Assembly: GCA_904420055.1 (NCBI GenBank) | Contig: CAJFTV010000162.1 | Location: forward strand, 1-8,176 | From: Candidatus Alloscillospira gallinarum | GTDB lineage: Bacteria; Bacillota; Clostridia; Oscillospirales; Oscillospiraceae | DNA length: 8,176 nt | Direction: 5' to 3' | Shown: one piece after another, positions 1 through 5,999 of the stretch | Layout: every line of letters begins with the position of its first letter | Numbering within the stretch: position 1 is the first letter of the stretch | Notes under the pieces: model-generated | Database searches by the model: none | What the model saw: the letters and a program-made list of their open reading frames with translations, nothing else | What the model was told of the DNA's origin: nothing | Made by a program: the position numbers and the translations under genes

Positions 1-662
1 CAGCGGGCCACCTGATAGTATTTGTCAACCCCTCCAACCATTAGAAGCTGCTTGAAAATCTGAGGGGACTGGGGCAGTGCGTAAAACGTGCCCGGGTGTA
101 CTCTTGAGGGCACGAGATAGTCTCTCGCCCCCTCTGGTGTTGACTTGCACAGCATGGGAGTCTCCACGGCGATAAACCCCTCGCCGTCCAAAAATTCCTC
201 CGCCGCTCTCTGTACCCGGTGGCGGAAGCGCAGGTTATTCAGCATCTCCGGCCGGCGCAGGTCCAGGTATCTGTACTGAAGGCGCAGATCCTCACGGACC
301 GCGTTCCCCTCCTCAAGTGGAAAAGGCAGGGGCTCGGCGTCGGATAACAGCTCAACCTCCCGGGCCTTCAGCTCCACCGTGCCGGTGGGAATTTTATCGT
401 TGTATGTCTCCTCATCTCTGACGCATATCTCCCCGGTTACAGAGATTACAGCCTGATTGTGAAGCGTCTCAGCGGTGTGGAATTCCTCAGGGCTCAAATT
501 GTTTGCGTCAAACACCACCTGTAAAACGCCCTCTCTGTCCCCGAGGTCAATAAAGATAATTCCGCCCATGTCCCTCTTCGTCCGCACCCAGCCGCAGACC
601 GTCGCGGTCCTGCCGATATATTCCTCTGTCACCAGGCCGCAGTAAACTGTTCTCTCCTTCAT
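1..662 (-). CDS. aspS: Aspartyl-tRNA synthetase, N-terminal part (runs off the left edge)
   Basis: Class II aminoacyl-tRNA synthetase that attaches aspartate to tRNA-Asp, or to both tRNA-Asp and tRNA-Asn in non-discriminating forms. The ATG at 662-660 gives 220 visible residues; the rest lies beyond position 1. Residues 1 to about 105 form the OB-fold anticodon-binding domain, with CGWV at 23-26, the KRDMGG loop at 29-34 and FIDLGDREG at 37-45. The catalytic domain then begins with YRYLDLRRPEM (130-140), TPEGARDYLVPSR (175-187) and ALPQSPQ (195-201), all close to bacterial-type AspRS. Motifs 2 and 3 are off the window. The start is supported by GGAGAAGG at 673-666, three bases upstream, and by alignment with known N-termini. 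The gene lies directly behind a T-box leader. In the specificity loop, Met occupies the place of Leu in E. coli AspRS and His in P. aeruginosa AspRS, so specificity cannot be read from that residue. Confidence 0.97.
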   Translation of the reverse strand, partial: MKERTVYCGLVTEEYIGRTATVCGWVRTKRDMGGIIFIDLGDREGVLQVVFDANNLSPEEFHTAETLHNQAVISVTGEICVRDEETYNDKIPTGTVELKAREVELLSDAEPLPFPLEEGNAVREDLRLQYRYLDLRRPEMLNNLRFRHRVQRAAEEFLDGEGFIAVETPMLCKSTPEGARDYLVPSRVHPGTFYALPQSPQIFKQLLMVGGVDKYYQVAR

Positions 663-720
663 TTTCCTTCTCCATTTCCCGTGATATATAGTGCCCCGGC
701 ACAATTTTACAGATTACAGA

Positions 721-760
721 ACAAAAAATCCCTTCGCCCCAAAAAGGGACGAAGGGATTA
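721..760 (-). terminator. T-box regulated intrinsic terminator
   Basis: AATCCCTTCG (759-750) pairs perfectly with CGAAGGGATT (736-727). Inner CCC/GGG pairs and a T-rich loop extend the stem, and T residues follow to position 723. It lies immediately after the TGGTACCACG box, so it is the terminator that competes with the tRNA-stabilised antiterminator. It ends about 60 bases before the aspS start codon. Confidence 0.95.
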
Positions 761-984
761 AACTCTCCGTGGTACCACCCAAATTAACGGCAAACTTTAG
801 CCGCTCACTTTGTCTGAGATTAACGCTCTCCTGACGTCCGGTTCTAATAAGGCGCCGCGGCCTTTTCTTCCGGCAGCTCTGAGATGTTTTTCGTCTGCCC
901 GCGCCTGCTCCTTCCCACCAAACCGGAGCTCTCTGAAGGCCGCCGTACAGCAGATTACTCTTCCCGTCACAGCTTTAAACTTTT
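727..984 (-). promoter_or_regulatory. T-box riboswitch leader of aspS, probable Asn (AAC) specifier
   Basis: This tRNA-sensing leader allows transcription when the cognate tRNA is uncharged. Read 5'->3' on the minus strand, Stem I shows: AGCU 974-971 pairing AGCU 878-875; a GA/kink-turn region (GUGAC 970-966 against AG 880-879); GGGA 965-962 pairing UCUC 884-881; the specifier loop with AGUA 959-956 opposite GAA 892-890; UCUGC 954-950 pairing GCAGA 898-894; GCCU 940-937 pairing AGGC 906-903; an AGAGAG bulge from 934; and a distal GCUCC 929-925/GGAGC 911-907 hairpin containing the GGTG motif. The conserved T-box TGGTACCACG is at 777-768, just before the terminator. The triplet next to the conserved purine and lower helix is AAC (888-886), an Asn codon. 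The T-box identity is certain; the specifier assignment is a hand fold. Confidence 0.93.
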
Positions 985-989
985 TTAGT

Positions 990-1018
990 ATTGTAAATCC
1001 ATTTCGCTTTTCTGTCAA
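990..1018 (-). promoter_or_regulatory. aspS promoter (sigma-A type)
   Basis: On the minus strand TTGACA (1018-1013) and TACAAT (995-990) are separated by exactly 17 bases. The predicted transcription start near 983 falls just upstream of T-box Stem I. Upstream, 1019-1096 is AT-rich and holds no gene or other recognised element. Confidence 0.9.
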
Positions 1019-1092
1019 CTATTTAATTCGCTGAATTCATATCTTGAATTTTTCCCGTATATTAGCATGTTTATTCCGCAGCGGCATATAAG

Positions 1093-1130
1093 GTGCAAAA
1101 ACACCCCATAAGTGCTAAGGCCGTGTTTTT
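1093..1130 (-). terminator. Possible weak terminator after the flavoprotein gene
   Basis: On the minus strand AAAAACAC (1130-1123) can pair with GTGTTTTT (1104-1097), and the 3' arm doubles as a U-tract. The loop is long and only partly paired by CC/GG, so the hairpin is imperfect. Its place, about 35 bases after the flavoprotein stop and before the aspS promoter, fits a terminator, but the structure is much weaker than the others in this window. Confidence 0.4.
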
Positions 1131-1164
1131 TACACATGGTCTGACCCACGGAAAGCTTTGTTTG

Positions 1165-1713
1165 TTAGATTGAGTTTCCAAGGTCATATGCCTGTTTTAT
1201 TTCCGGTTTTCCGTCAATATCTCCAATGTCTCCATTTCCGCCTGCAAGAACATGACCAAGATTTTTCCAGCGCAGATGCTCCATCAGGTGGTCAAAATAC
1301 GTCAATACATCTTCAAAGCCATGTCCTTCCGCAGCCATCAAAAGCGCGCAGGACCTGTTGTTCCCACGCAAAAGATTGCCGTCGCCCTCCTCCAGTGCAA
1401 AGAGTCGGTCAACAGCCGTCCGTATCTGCCCGCTCATGTTCCAGTAATACAGGGGCGTAGCAAATACGATAACGTCGCCTGCCTTTACCGCCGGATAAAT
1501 CTTATCCATATCGTCTCTCTGAACACACGGACATTCACGGCTGCTGTGTCCCCCAAAGCAGCCTTTGCACCCATGAATATCCATATCATCAAGGAAAAAC
1601 TCCGTCACAGTGTGTCCCGCATTTTCTGCGCCTTCTGCAAAGGCCTTAACAAGCGCCGACGTATTGCCCTTTTTACGCGGACTGCCGTTTAAAATAACAA
1701 CATTTTTACTCAC
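1165..1713 (-). CDS. Flavodoxin-fold NAD(P)H-dependent FMN oxidoreductase with cysteine cluster
   Basis: Small flavoprotein of the NADPH-dependent FMN reductase / iron-sulfur flavoprotein-like superfamily, 182 residues from the GTG start at 1713. The N-terminal strand VVILNG leads into the FMN phosphate loop GSPRKKGNTS (10-19). TPLYYWNMSGQIRTAVDRL (86-104) is the typical isoalloxazine-binding segment, and the C-terminus ends in the usual ALG-like helix (AYDLGNSI). Cysteines 49, 52, 61 and 63 form CX2CX8CXC followed by DDM. This resembles the cysteine region of iron-sulfur flavoproteins, but the spacing is not the compact Methanosarcina-type motif, so cluster binding is unproven. The substrate cannot be read from sequence; quinone, nitro or azo reduction, or electron transfer, are family possibilities. 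It is divergent from an HxlR-type regulator and shares its promoter region, so it is probably that regulator's target. Confidence 0.88.
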   Translation of the reverse strand: MSKNVVILNGSPRKKGNTSALVKAFAEGAENAGHTVTEFFLDDMDIHGCKGCFGGHSSRECPCVQRDDMDKIYPAVKAGDVIVFATPLYYWNMSGQIRTAVDRLFALEEGDGNLLRGNNRSCALLMAAEGHGFEDVLTYFDHLMEHLRWKNLGHVLAGGNGDIGDIDGKPEIKQAYDLGNSI

Positions 1714-1731
1714 AGTACTTCCTCCCATCAC
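1711..1731 (-). promoter_or_regulatory. Ribosome binding site that decides the flavoprotein start
   Basis: The frame is open to a GTG at 1731 and an ATG at 1728, but neither has a well-spaced Shine-Dalgarno sequence. GGGAGGA at 1726-1720 overlaps that ATG and lies six bases before the GTG at 1713-1711. From this GTG the protein begins MSKNVVILNGSP, matching the family's usual short lead into the first beta strand. The GTG is therefore the preferred start. Confidence 0.8.
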
Positions 1732-1767
1732 TTTTTCATAATTTCTGCTCCGCTTTCAAACCTGCAA

Positions 1768-1796
1768 TTGACTTTTTCTACTGGTGACACTATAAT
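1768..1796 (+). promoter_or_regulatory. Promoter of the HxlR-family regulator
   Basis: TTGACT (1768-1773) and a perfect TATAAT (1791-1796) are 17 bases apart. The predicted start near 1803 leaves a leader of roughly 64 bases before the ATG at 1867. Its -10 box overlaps the -10 box of the opposing promoter. Confidence 0.82.
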
Positions 1797-1822
1797 TATA
1801 GCTATAACATATAATAAATCAA
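1795..1822 (-). promoter_or_regulatory. Promoter of the FMN oxidoreductase gene
   Basis: On the minus strand TTGATT (1822-1817) and TATAAT (1800-1795) are 16 bases apart, with a predicted start near 1788. The -10 box shares two bases with the opposing promoter's -10, so the two promoters cannot be occupied together. Confidence 0.72.
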
Positions 1823-1847
1823 GTACGCACATTTAGGTATGATACTT
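1796..1847. promoter_or_regulatory. Candidate HxlR operator region
   Basis: A perfect 12-bp palindrome TTATAGCTATAA lies at 1796-1807, covering the end of the + strand -10 box and its start site. Further right, AAGTA (1821-1825) and TACTT (1843-1847) are inverted arms, and GTATGATAC (1837-1845) is a short palindrome in the regulator's leader. HxlR proteins bind as dimers to such dyads near their own promoters. Which dyad is used cannot be told from sequence. Confidence 0.45.
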
Positions 1848-1866
1848 ACTTAAAGGAGAGTGTAAA

Positions 1867-2199
1867 ATGGAAGGCCGCTGCATAGCAAACGAATGTCTTA
1901 ATACAACAGGATTTAGCTACACACTGTCGCTGATTAACGGCAAATACAAAATGACAATCCTCTATACGCTTATGGAGTTCGGCGTAGTGCGGTTCAATGA
2001 AATAAAAAAGTATATAGGGGCCATTTCCTACAAAACCCTCAGTTCAACGCTGAAAGAACTTGAAAGAGACAAGCTTGTTCATCGTGAAGAATATCCGCAG
2101 ATTCCCCCAAAGGTTGAGTACAGCCTGACTGAGCGGGGAAAATCACTAATGCCTATCTTGGACGGAATGTGTGAATGGGGCGACAAAAACCGCCTCTGA
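1867..2199 (+). CDS. HxlR-family winged-helix transcriptional regulator
   Basis: DNA-binding regulator of 110 residues, the usual length for the HxlR/YodB/HypR family. The core pattern is complete: GKYKMTILYTL (25-35), RFNEIKKYIG (42-51), IS-KTL (53-58), LKELERDKLVHREEY (62-76, recognition helix and wing), PPKVEYSLTERG (80-91) and the C-terminal dimer helix ending MCEWG. The start has AAAGGAG at 1852-1858, eight bases upstream. Cysteines are at 5, 10 and 102. Some family members (YodB, CatR, HypR) sense quinones, diamide or hypochlorite through an N-terminal Cys, so Cys5 or Cys10 may do so here, but this is inference. The gene is divergent from a flavoprotein gene it probably controls, and convergent with the enoate reductase gene, from which a terminator separates it. 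Confidence 0.93.
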   Translation: MEGRCIANECLNTTGFSYTLSLINGKYKMTILYTLMEFGVVRFNEIKKYIGAISYKTLSSTLKELERDKLVHREEYPQIPPKVEYSLTERGKSLMPILDGMCEWGDKNRL

Positions 2200-2266
2200 T
2201 GCTCTATTGATACATACGGCCATCTGCGACAGATTTGCGAAATCATTTAATTGTCAGCTGTATACA

Positions 2267-2309
2267 AGAAACAGGACAGCATAGAAAATTTCTATGCTGT
2301 CCTGTTTTT
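2267..2309 (+). terminator. Strong intrinsic terminator between convergent genes
   Basis: AAACAGGACAGCATAGA (2269-2285) pairs perfectly with the complementary arm ending at 2307, through a very small AT loop centred on 2288. On the + strand the stem runs into TTTTT (2305-2309), ending the regulator transcript. On the minus strand the stem is followed by TTTCTTGT, so it may also stop the enoate reductase transcript. The rest of 2200-2357 holds no gene or other clear element. Confidence 0.9.
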
Positions 2310-2357
2310 AACTATATTGACCTGCTCACAGGTATATAACCTGCAAAACGGTTTTAT

Positions 2358-4370
2358 TTAGATGTGGATTGCGGCCTGGAAAGCCTCGTTTACTGCGGTG
2401 CAGATTGTACCCACCTTGCGCGCGTCGCCGACAATATGTACATTTGTCTCAGGAGCGCAGTGACGGAGTTCTTCAGCCTTATCCTTACGGGAAACCATAC
2501 CCATGGCAAGGAGAACCGTATCGCAGGGATACTCAACTGTCTCGCCGGTCTTGGTGTTCTCGCACACAACGCAGTCATCCTTTATCTCAACAAGACGCGT
2601 CTCATAGTGTACAGGAATGGGCTTCTCCTTTATAATCTTCATAAACTCGCTGGCAGACGTGCCGGAACCGGCATAGAGCTTCATTGTGGCGTCCTCTTCT
2701 GTGGCCATCTCAATGACATCAACCTCTTTGCCAAGGTCCATAAACTCAATAGCGGCCTCAAGGCCAACAGCGCCGGCGCCAATTATTGCAAGCTTCTTGC
2801 CCGCCTTGGACTTGTCCTCCTCAGCGTCGGGAGCCCAGTGTACATGGGGCTTGTCAATTCCGGGAATTCTCTTGGGAATAATGGGCTCAGAGCCGCAGGC
2901 GATGATTATGGCGTCGTAGTTCTCCTTGTCCAGCATTTCCTTTGTGGCCTCTGTGTTCATGAGTATCTTGGCGTTGTACTTCGCCGGCTGACGGCGGAGC
3001 CACTCAAGGTAATCCTGGCAGTCAACTTTGAAGGGAGGCACAGCAGCGCCGATTACATTGCCGCCCAGCCTGTCGGTCTTCTCATAGAGAGTAACGTCGT
3101 GGCCTCTGTCGCAGAGAGCCTGCATTGCGGTAATACCGGCAGGGCCGCCGCCGATAACTGCAACCTTTTTCTTCTCGGGAGCCTTGGGTACAAGTCCGTC
3201 TGTGAGCTGGCTTGTAAGGCCGGAGATGGGGTTAACGGCACAGAAAATGGGCTTCGGTATCATGAGGTGCTTTGTGCAGGAGTCGCATCTCAGGCAGGGA
3301 CGCCTGTCCTCGGGCCTGTTCTCGGCATACTTTCTGGGCATGTCGGGGTCAGCCATGAGGGGACGGCACATAGCTACAAAATCGGCCCAGCCGTTGCCGA
3401 TAATCTCCTCGGCATAGTCAAGGCTTGTAATGGAGCCGACTGTATTTACGAGGAGGTCGGGATATGCCTTTTTAACATCTCTTGCATAGTGTACATTGTA
3501 GCAGCGGTCCATGAGATAGTTCTGGCACCAGTTGCGGTAATACTTCATGTTGAAGTCGCTGTGCAGACCTGCGGACACGTGGATAATATCTATGTGGTCC
3601 TTGAGCATTCCGATGAGCTCAAGAGTTTCCGGGAAGTGCATACCCTCATCAGCAATTTCGTCAGCGGAAATTCTGAACTCGATAACGAAGTCCTCGCCGC
3701 ACCTTCTGCGGATAGCGTCGCAGACCTCTATTGCAAATCTGGCTCTGTTCTCAAGGCTTCCGCCGTACTCGTCCTTTCTGTGGTTGTACAGCGGGCTTGT
3801 AAACTGTGAGATGAGGTTGCCGTGGCCGCCGTGTACAAGGCAGATATCCATGCCGGCTCTCTTCATGCGCTCCGCCGCCTTGGCGTACTTCTCAACTGTC
3901 TCGGCAATCTTCTCGTGTGTCATCTCGATTGCGGGGATTGGGTCACGGCCCAGCTTCTTTGCCCTTGTAAGCTCAGAAGAAGAGATATTCGGTGACGAAC
4001 TGAAAGGAGCATGTCCCACAGTCTCAAAAGCCGTGTTCTCACCGTTGTGGTTTATCTCGAATGAGGCGTGGCAGCCGTACTGCTTGCACATATCCGCATA
4101 TCTTGTCATGGGCAGAATGCTTCTGTCATTGGAGAGGTCAAGCTGGAATGCCTCGTCCTTGCACTCTGTAATATCTATCGAGCAGTTACCCACGTACAGA
4201 GTACATACGCCGCCTCTTGCGAACATTCTGAACCAGTCAACAAATTCCCTTGTTACAAGACCGTCATCGCTTGCGAGGTTGGGTGATGGCGGAGCCAGGG
4301 TAATTCTGTTTTTAAAGTCTATCCCCCTGATGTTGATAGGGGCAAACACGTGTTTGTATTTTGATCCCAT
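2358..4370 (-). CDS. OYE / 4Fe-4S / FAD reductase (2,4-dienoyl-CoA / enoate reductase, BaiCD-BaiH type)
   Basis: Cytoplasmic flavoprotein of 670 residues that should use NAD(P)H to reduce an activated C=C bond. Residues 1 to about 345 form an FMN-binding Old Yellow Enzyme TIM barrel: APINIRGIDFKNRI (10-23), HNG (108-110), HGGHG (180-184), DEYGGSLENRARF (200-212) and HVSAG (264-268). The cluster motif follows with cysteines 359, 362, 365 and 377. Next come the FAD domain (GGGPAG 407-412) and a second Rossmann domain (GAGAVG 531-536), closing with a FAD-binding GDA near 648-650. Length and order match 2,4-dienoyl-CoA reductase, clostridial enoate reductases and bile-acid BaiCD/BaiH. His270 lies where E. 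coli FadH has catalytic His252, but Asn185 replaces the usual Tyr (FadH Tyr166). The substrate is unknown. AAAGGA at 4384-4379 supports the ATG. The gene appears to be transcribed alone. Confidence 0.93.
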   Translation of the reverse strand: MGSKYKHVFAPINIRGIDFKNRITLAPPSPNLASDDGLVTREFVDWFRMFARGGVCTLYVGNCSIDITECKDEAFQLDLSNDRSILPMTRYADMCKQYGCHASFEINHNGENTAFETVGHAPFSSSPNISSSELTRAKKLGRDPIPAIEMTHEKIAETVEKYAKAAERMKRAGMDICLVHGGHGNLISQFTSPLYNHRKDEYGGSLENRARFAIEVCDAIRRRCGEDFVIEFRISADEIADEGMHFPETLELIGMLKDHIDIIHVSAGLHSDFNMKYYRNWCQNYLMDRCYNVHYARDVKKAYPDLLVNTVGSITSLDYAEEIIGNGWADFVAMCRPLMADPDMPRKYAENRPEDRRPCLRCDSCTKHLMIPKPIFCAVNPISGLTSQLTDGLVPKAPEKKKVAVIGGGPAGITAMQALCDRGHDVTLYEKTDRLGGNVIGAAVPPFKVDCQDYLEWLRRQPAKYNAKILMNTEATKEMLDKENYDAIIIACGSEPIIPKRIPGIDKPHVHWAPDAEEDKSKAGKKLAIIGAGAVGLEAAIEFMDLGKEVDVIEMATEEDATMKLYAGSGTSASEFMKIIKEKPIPVHYETRLVEIKDDCVVCENTKTGETVEYPCDTVLLAMGMVSRKDKAEELRHCAPETNVHIVGDARKVGTICTAVNEAFQAAIHI

Positions 4371-4434
4371 TTTTTTCTTCCTTTCTGCTTACTTGGACCG
4401 ACCTTAACGGTCTCGAATTTGCACTCTGGGACAT

Positions 4435-4464
4435 ATTATAACATTGACTTTGTACATTTTGCAA
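4435..4464 (-). promoter_or_regulatory. Promoter of the enoate reductase-like gene (extended -10)
   Basis: On the minus strand TTGCAA (4464-4459) and TATAAT (4440-4435) are 18 bases apart, and TG at 4443-4442 makes an extended -10. The predicted start near 4428 gives a leader of about 58 bases. That leader contains a small GACC/GGTC hairpin but no recognised riboswitch. Confidence 0.75.
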
Positions 4465-4630
4465 CAGCAAATAACTATAATTTGTTTATTATAACTTTAC
4501 CCTCTCCTTCTTTGTGACTTAAAGCTGCCGACGGGCAAATTTTTCTTCTCCATACGCATATTAATGACCCGCTAAACTGCCTCTCCCGTGCAGGTCTTGA
4601 GGTATCGCTTTTTATCTGCTTCACCATCAC
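4465..4630. other. Intergenic stretch without recognised content
   Basis: This stretch lies between the glycosyltransferase terminator and the enoate reductase promoter. No credible gene, known riboswitch core or mobile-element end was recognised. A weak composite hairpin is possible, with GACC 4566-4569 against GGTC 4593-4596 and TGC 4578-4580 against GCA 4590-4592. Nothing ties it to a function. Confidence 0.5.
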
Positions 4631-4662
4631 AAAAAACAAAACCGGCAGTAAAGCCGGTTTTG
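4631..4662 (-). terminator. Intrinsic terminator of the kinase-amidase-glycosyltransferase operon
   Basis: CAAAACCGGC (4637-4646) and GCCGGTTTTG (4653-4662) form a perfect 10-bp stem with a six-base loop. On the minus strand it is followed directly by six T residues (4636-4631). It begins 20 bases after the glycosyltransferase stop codon and clearly ends that transcript. Confidence 0.95.
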
Positions 4663-4682
4663 CAAAGTGCACGTAGTTTTTC

Positions 4683-5939
4683 TCAGGCCGTTTTTTCGCC
4701 TGTTATCTCCTGAACGGTAGATGCCTTTGTATGGGCGATAGGCGTCCACTGTACTTTCTTTACAAAAGCTGTTATTGAAATCGGAATATAGGTGAGCATA
4801 AAAATCGGGAATGTAAAAGTATATAATATCTTTTTTGCATTACTCGTGTATATTCTATTCCACTGTGTCGCCGTCGTTATAGCGCCGATTACAAACATAA
4901 GGAGGTAAGCATTTAATGCCACGGTGCCAAATATCTTCAGTATAGGCAGCAGGCTCTGTCCTGTACAGAGCAGATAAATCATTGCGCCAAAGTCCACCAC
5001 AATCGTTATTCCCGTCAGCACAATGGCCGGCATTATTGACATTGTCATGTCATAGCAGGAGAAATTACCCCGGAACATACCCTTTATCAGCTTTGCGCCG
5101 TACCTTCCAAACACCTGATAATAGCCCTTTGCCCATCTAAGGCGCTGGTTCCAGGACTGTTTGAATGTCACCGGCTGCTCGTCGTAGAGCATGGCCTTTG
5201 CGCAGTAACCAATCTTCTCCCCATCAATTACGCTTGAAACGGAGAACTGTATATCCTCTGTAAGTAGGAAGAACTTCCAGCCGCACTTTTCCATTATCTC
5301 ACGGGAGAACACAAACCCGGTGCCGGATACGGCGCAGCTTGTTCCCATGAGCATTCTCGCCCCGTTTAAGTACACAGACTCCCGGAGGAACCACAGGCCA
5401 TAGCCCGCTGTTATCCAGTTGTCTCCGTAGTTTTTGGAGTTGCGGTAGCTTGTGATTATCTTATATCCCTGGCTGAACGTCTTGTTCATTTCACTTATGT
5501 AATTAACATCAAGCACATTGTCGGCATCAAAGACAAAGTAGCCGTCAAAGCCCTCAGGGAAATCCTGCCTGATTTTGCCAAGGAGATAGTCAAGGGCATA
5601 TCCCTTTCCCACAAGCTCCTTGTTGTTTCTCACATACACCACAGCGCCGGCAGCCTCCGCCACCTTTGCGGTTTTGTCTGTGCAGTTGTCCGCAACGACA
5701 AATGTGGTCACAAGCTTACCGGGGTATGTCTGGTGCTTTATACTGTTTATCAGATTTCCAATAACAACCTCTTCATTACGGGCGGAAATCAGCACCGCGT
5801 ATCTGTGCATCTTCACAATCTTCGGAGAGGCACTTCTGTGCTTTCTCACAAACGGTACGGCCACGTACACGAACTGGTAGAAGTAGCATATAAAAAACAC
5901 CACTCCAACTATCATGTTAATAAGTAAAATACTTTTCAT
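4683..5939 (-). CDS. Membrane glycosyltransferase family 2, polysaccharide-synthase-like
   Basis: Inner-membrane processive-type glycosyltransferase of 418 residues, expected to polymerise a surface glycan from a nucleotide sugar. One N-terminal membrane segment (about 4-30) precedes a GT-A domain with ISARNEE (51-57), VADNCTD (82-88), the metal-binding DAD (138-140), the catalytic-base TED (227-229) and QRLRW (265-269), the QxxRW signature of chain-forming enzymes such as PgaC/IcaA, NodC, hyaluronan and cellulose synthases. Three further membrane segments follow at about 302-325, 331-358 and 370-393. This topology and length are closest to the PgaC/NodC class. No PilZ or other c-di-GMP domain is present, and the sugar and linkage cannot be read. 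TGGAG at 5953-5949 lies nine bases before the ATG. It is the last gene of the operon, 60 bases after the amidase gene. Confidence 0.92.
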   Translation of the reverse strand: MKSILLINMIVGVVFFICYFYQFVYVAVPFVRKHRSASPKIVKMHRYAVLISARNEEVVIGNLINSIKHQTYPGKLVTTFVVADNCTDKTAKVAEAAGAVVYVRNNKELVGKGYALDYLLGKIRQDFPEGFDGYFVFDADNVLDVNYISEMNKTFSQGYKIITSYRNSKNYGDNWITAGYGLWFLRESVYLNGARMLMGTSCAVSGTGFVFSREIMEKCGWKFFLLTEDIQFSVSSVIDGEKIGYCAKAMLYDEQPVTFKQSWNQRLRWAKGYYQVFGRYGAKLIKGMFRGNFSCYDMTMSIMPAIVLTGITIVVDFGAMIYLLCTGQSLLPILKIFGTVALNAYLLMFVIGAITTATQWNRIYTSNAKKILYTFTFPIFMLTYIPISITAFVKKVQWTPIAHTKASTVQEITGEKTA

Positions 5940-5963
5940 TTCAGCAGTCTCCAGTGCATATTG

Positions 5964-5978
5964 CGCCCTAAGCGGGCG
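5964..5978 (-). other. Small GC hairpin between amidase and glycosyltransferase genes
   Basis: CGCCC (5964-5968) and GGGCG (5974-5978) form a five-base-pair stem with a TAAGC loop inside the 60-base gap. No U-run follows on the minus strand, so it is unlikely to terminate transcription. It might act as an mRNA stability or processing element. No convincing internal promoter was found here. Confidence 0.4.
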
Positions 5979-5999
5979 TTTATGTATTTTTATAGCTAA

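Noticed and set aside
893..895. GAC (Asp) as the T-box specifier
   Set aside because: Two of its three bases pair in the UCUGC/GCAGA helix above the specifier loop, and it is not next to the conserved purine and lower stem. AAC fits the position better.
797..1034. Overlapping 73- and 74-codon frames on both strands
   Set aside because: They fall within the T-box leader and aspS promoter, whose RNA structure explains the sequence.
1158..1692. Plus-strand frames of 100 and 146 codons over the flavoprotein gene
   Set aside because: They are shadow frames of the minus-strand FMN oxidoreductase, which has clear family motifs.
2364..3809. 481-codon plus-strand open frame
   Set aside because: It is antisense to the reductase gene. 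The minus-strand frame has full domain motifs, while this frame's protein is low-complexity and resembles nothing known.
3547..4407. 286-codon plus-strand open frame
   Set aside because: It is also antisense to the reductase gene, with no recognisable motif and no ribosome binding site noted.
4475..4672. 65-codon minus-strand open frame in the intergenic gap
   Set aside because: Its start lies inside or beside the operon terminator hairpin, no ribosome binding site is evident, and the protein shows no family resemblance.
5964..5978. Terminator between amidase and glycosyltransferase genes
   Set aside because: The stem is only five base pairs and no T-run follows on the coding strand.
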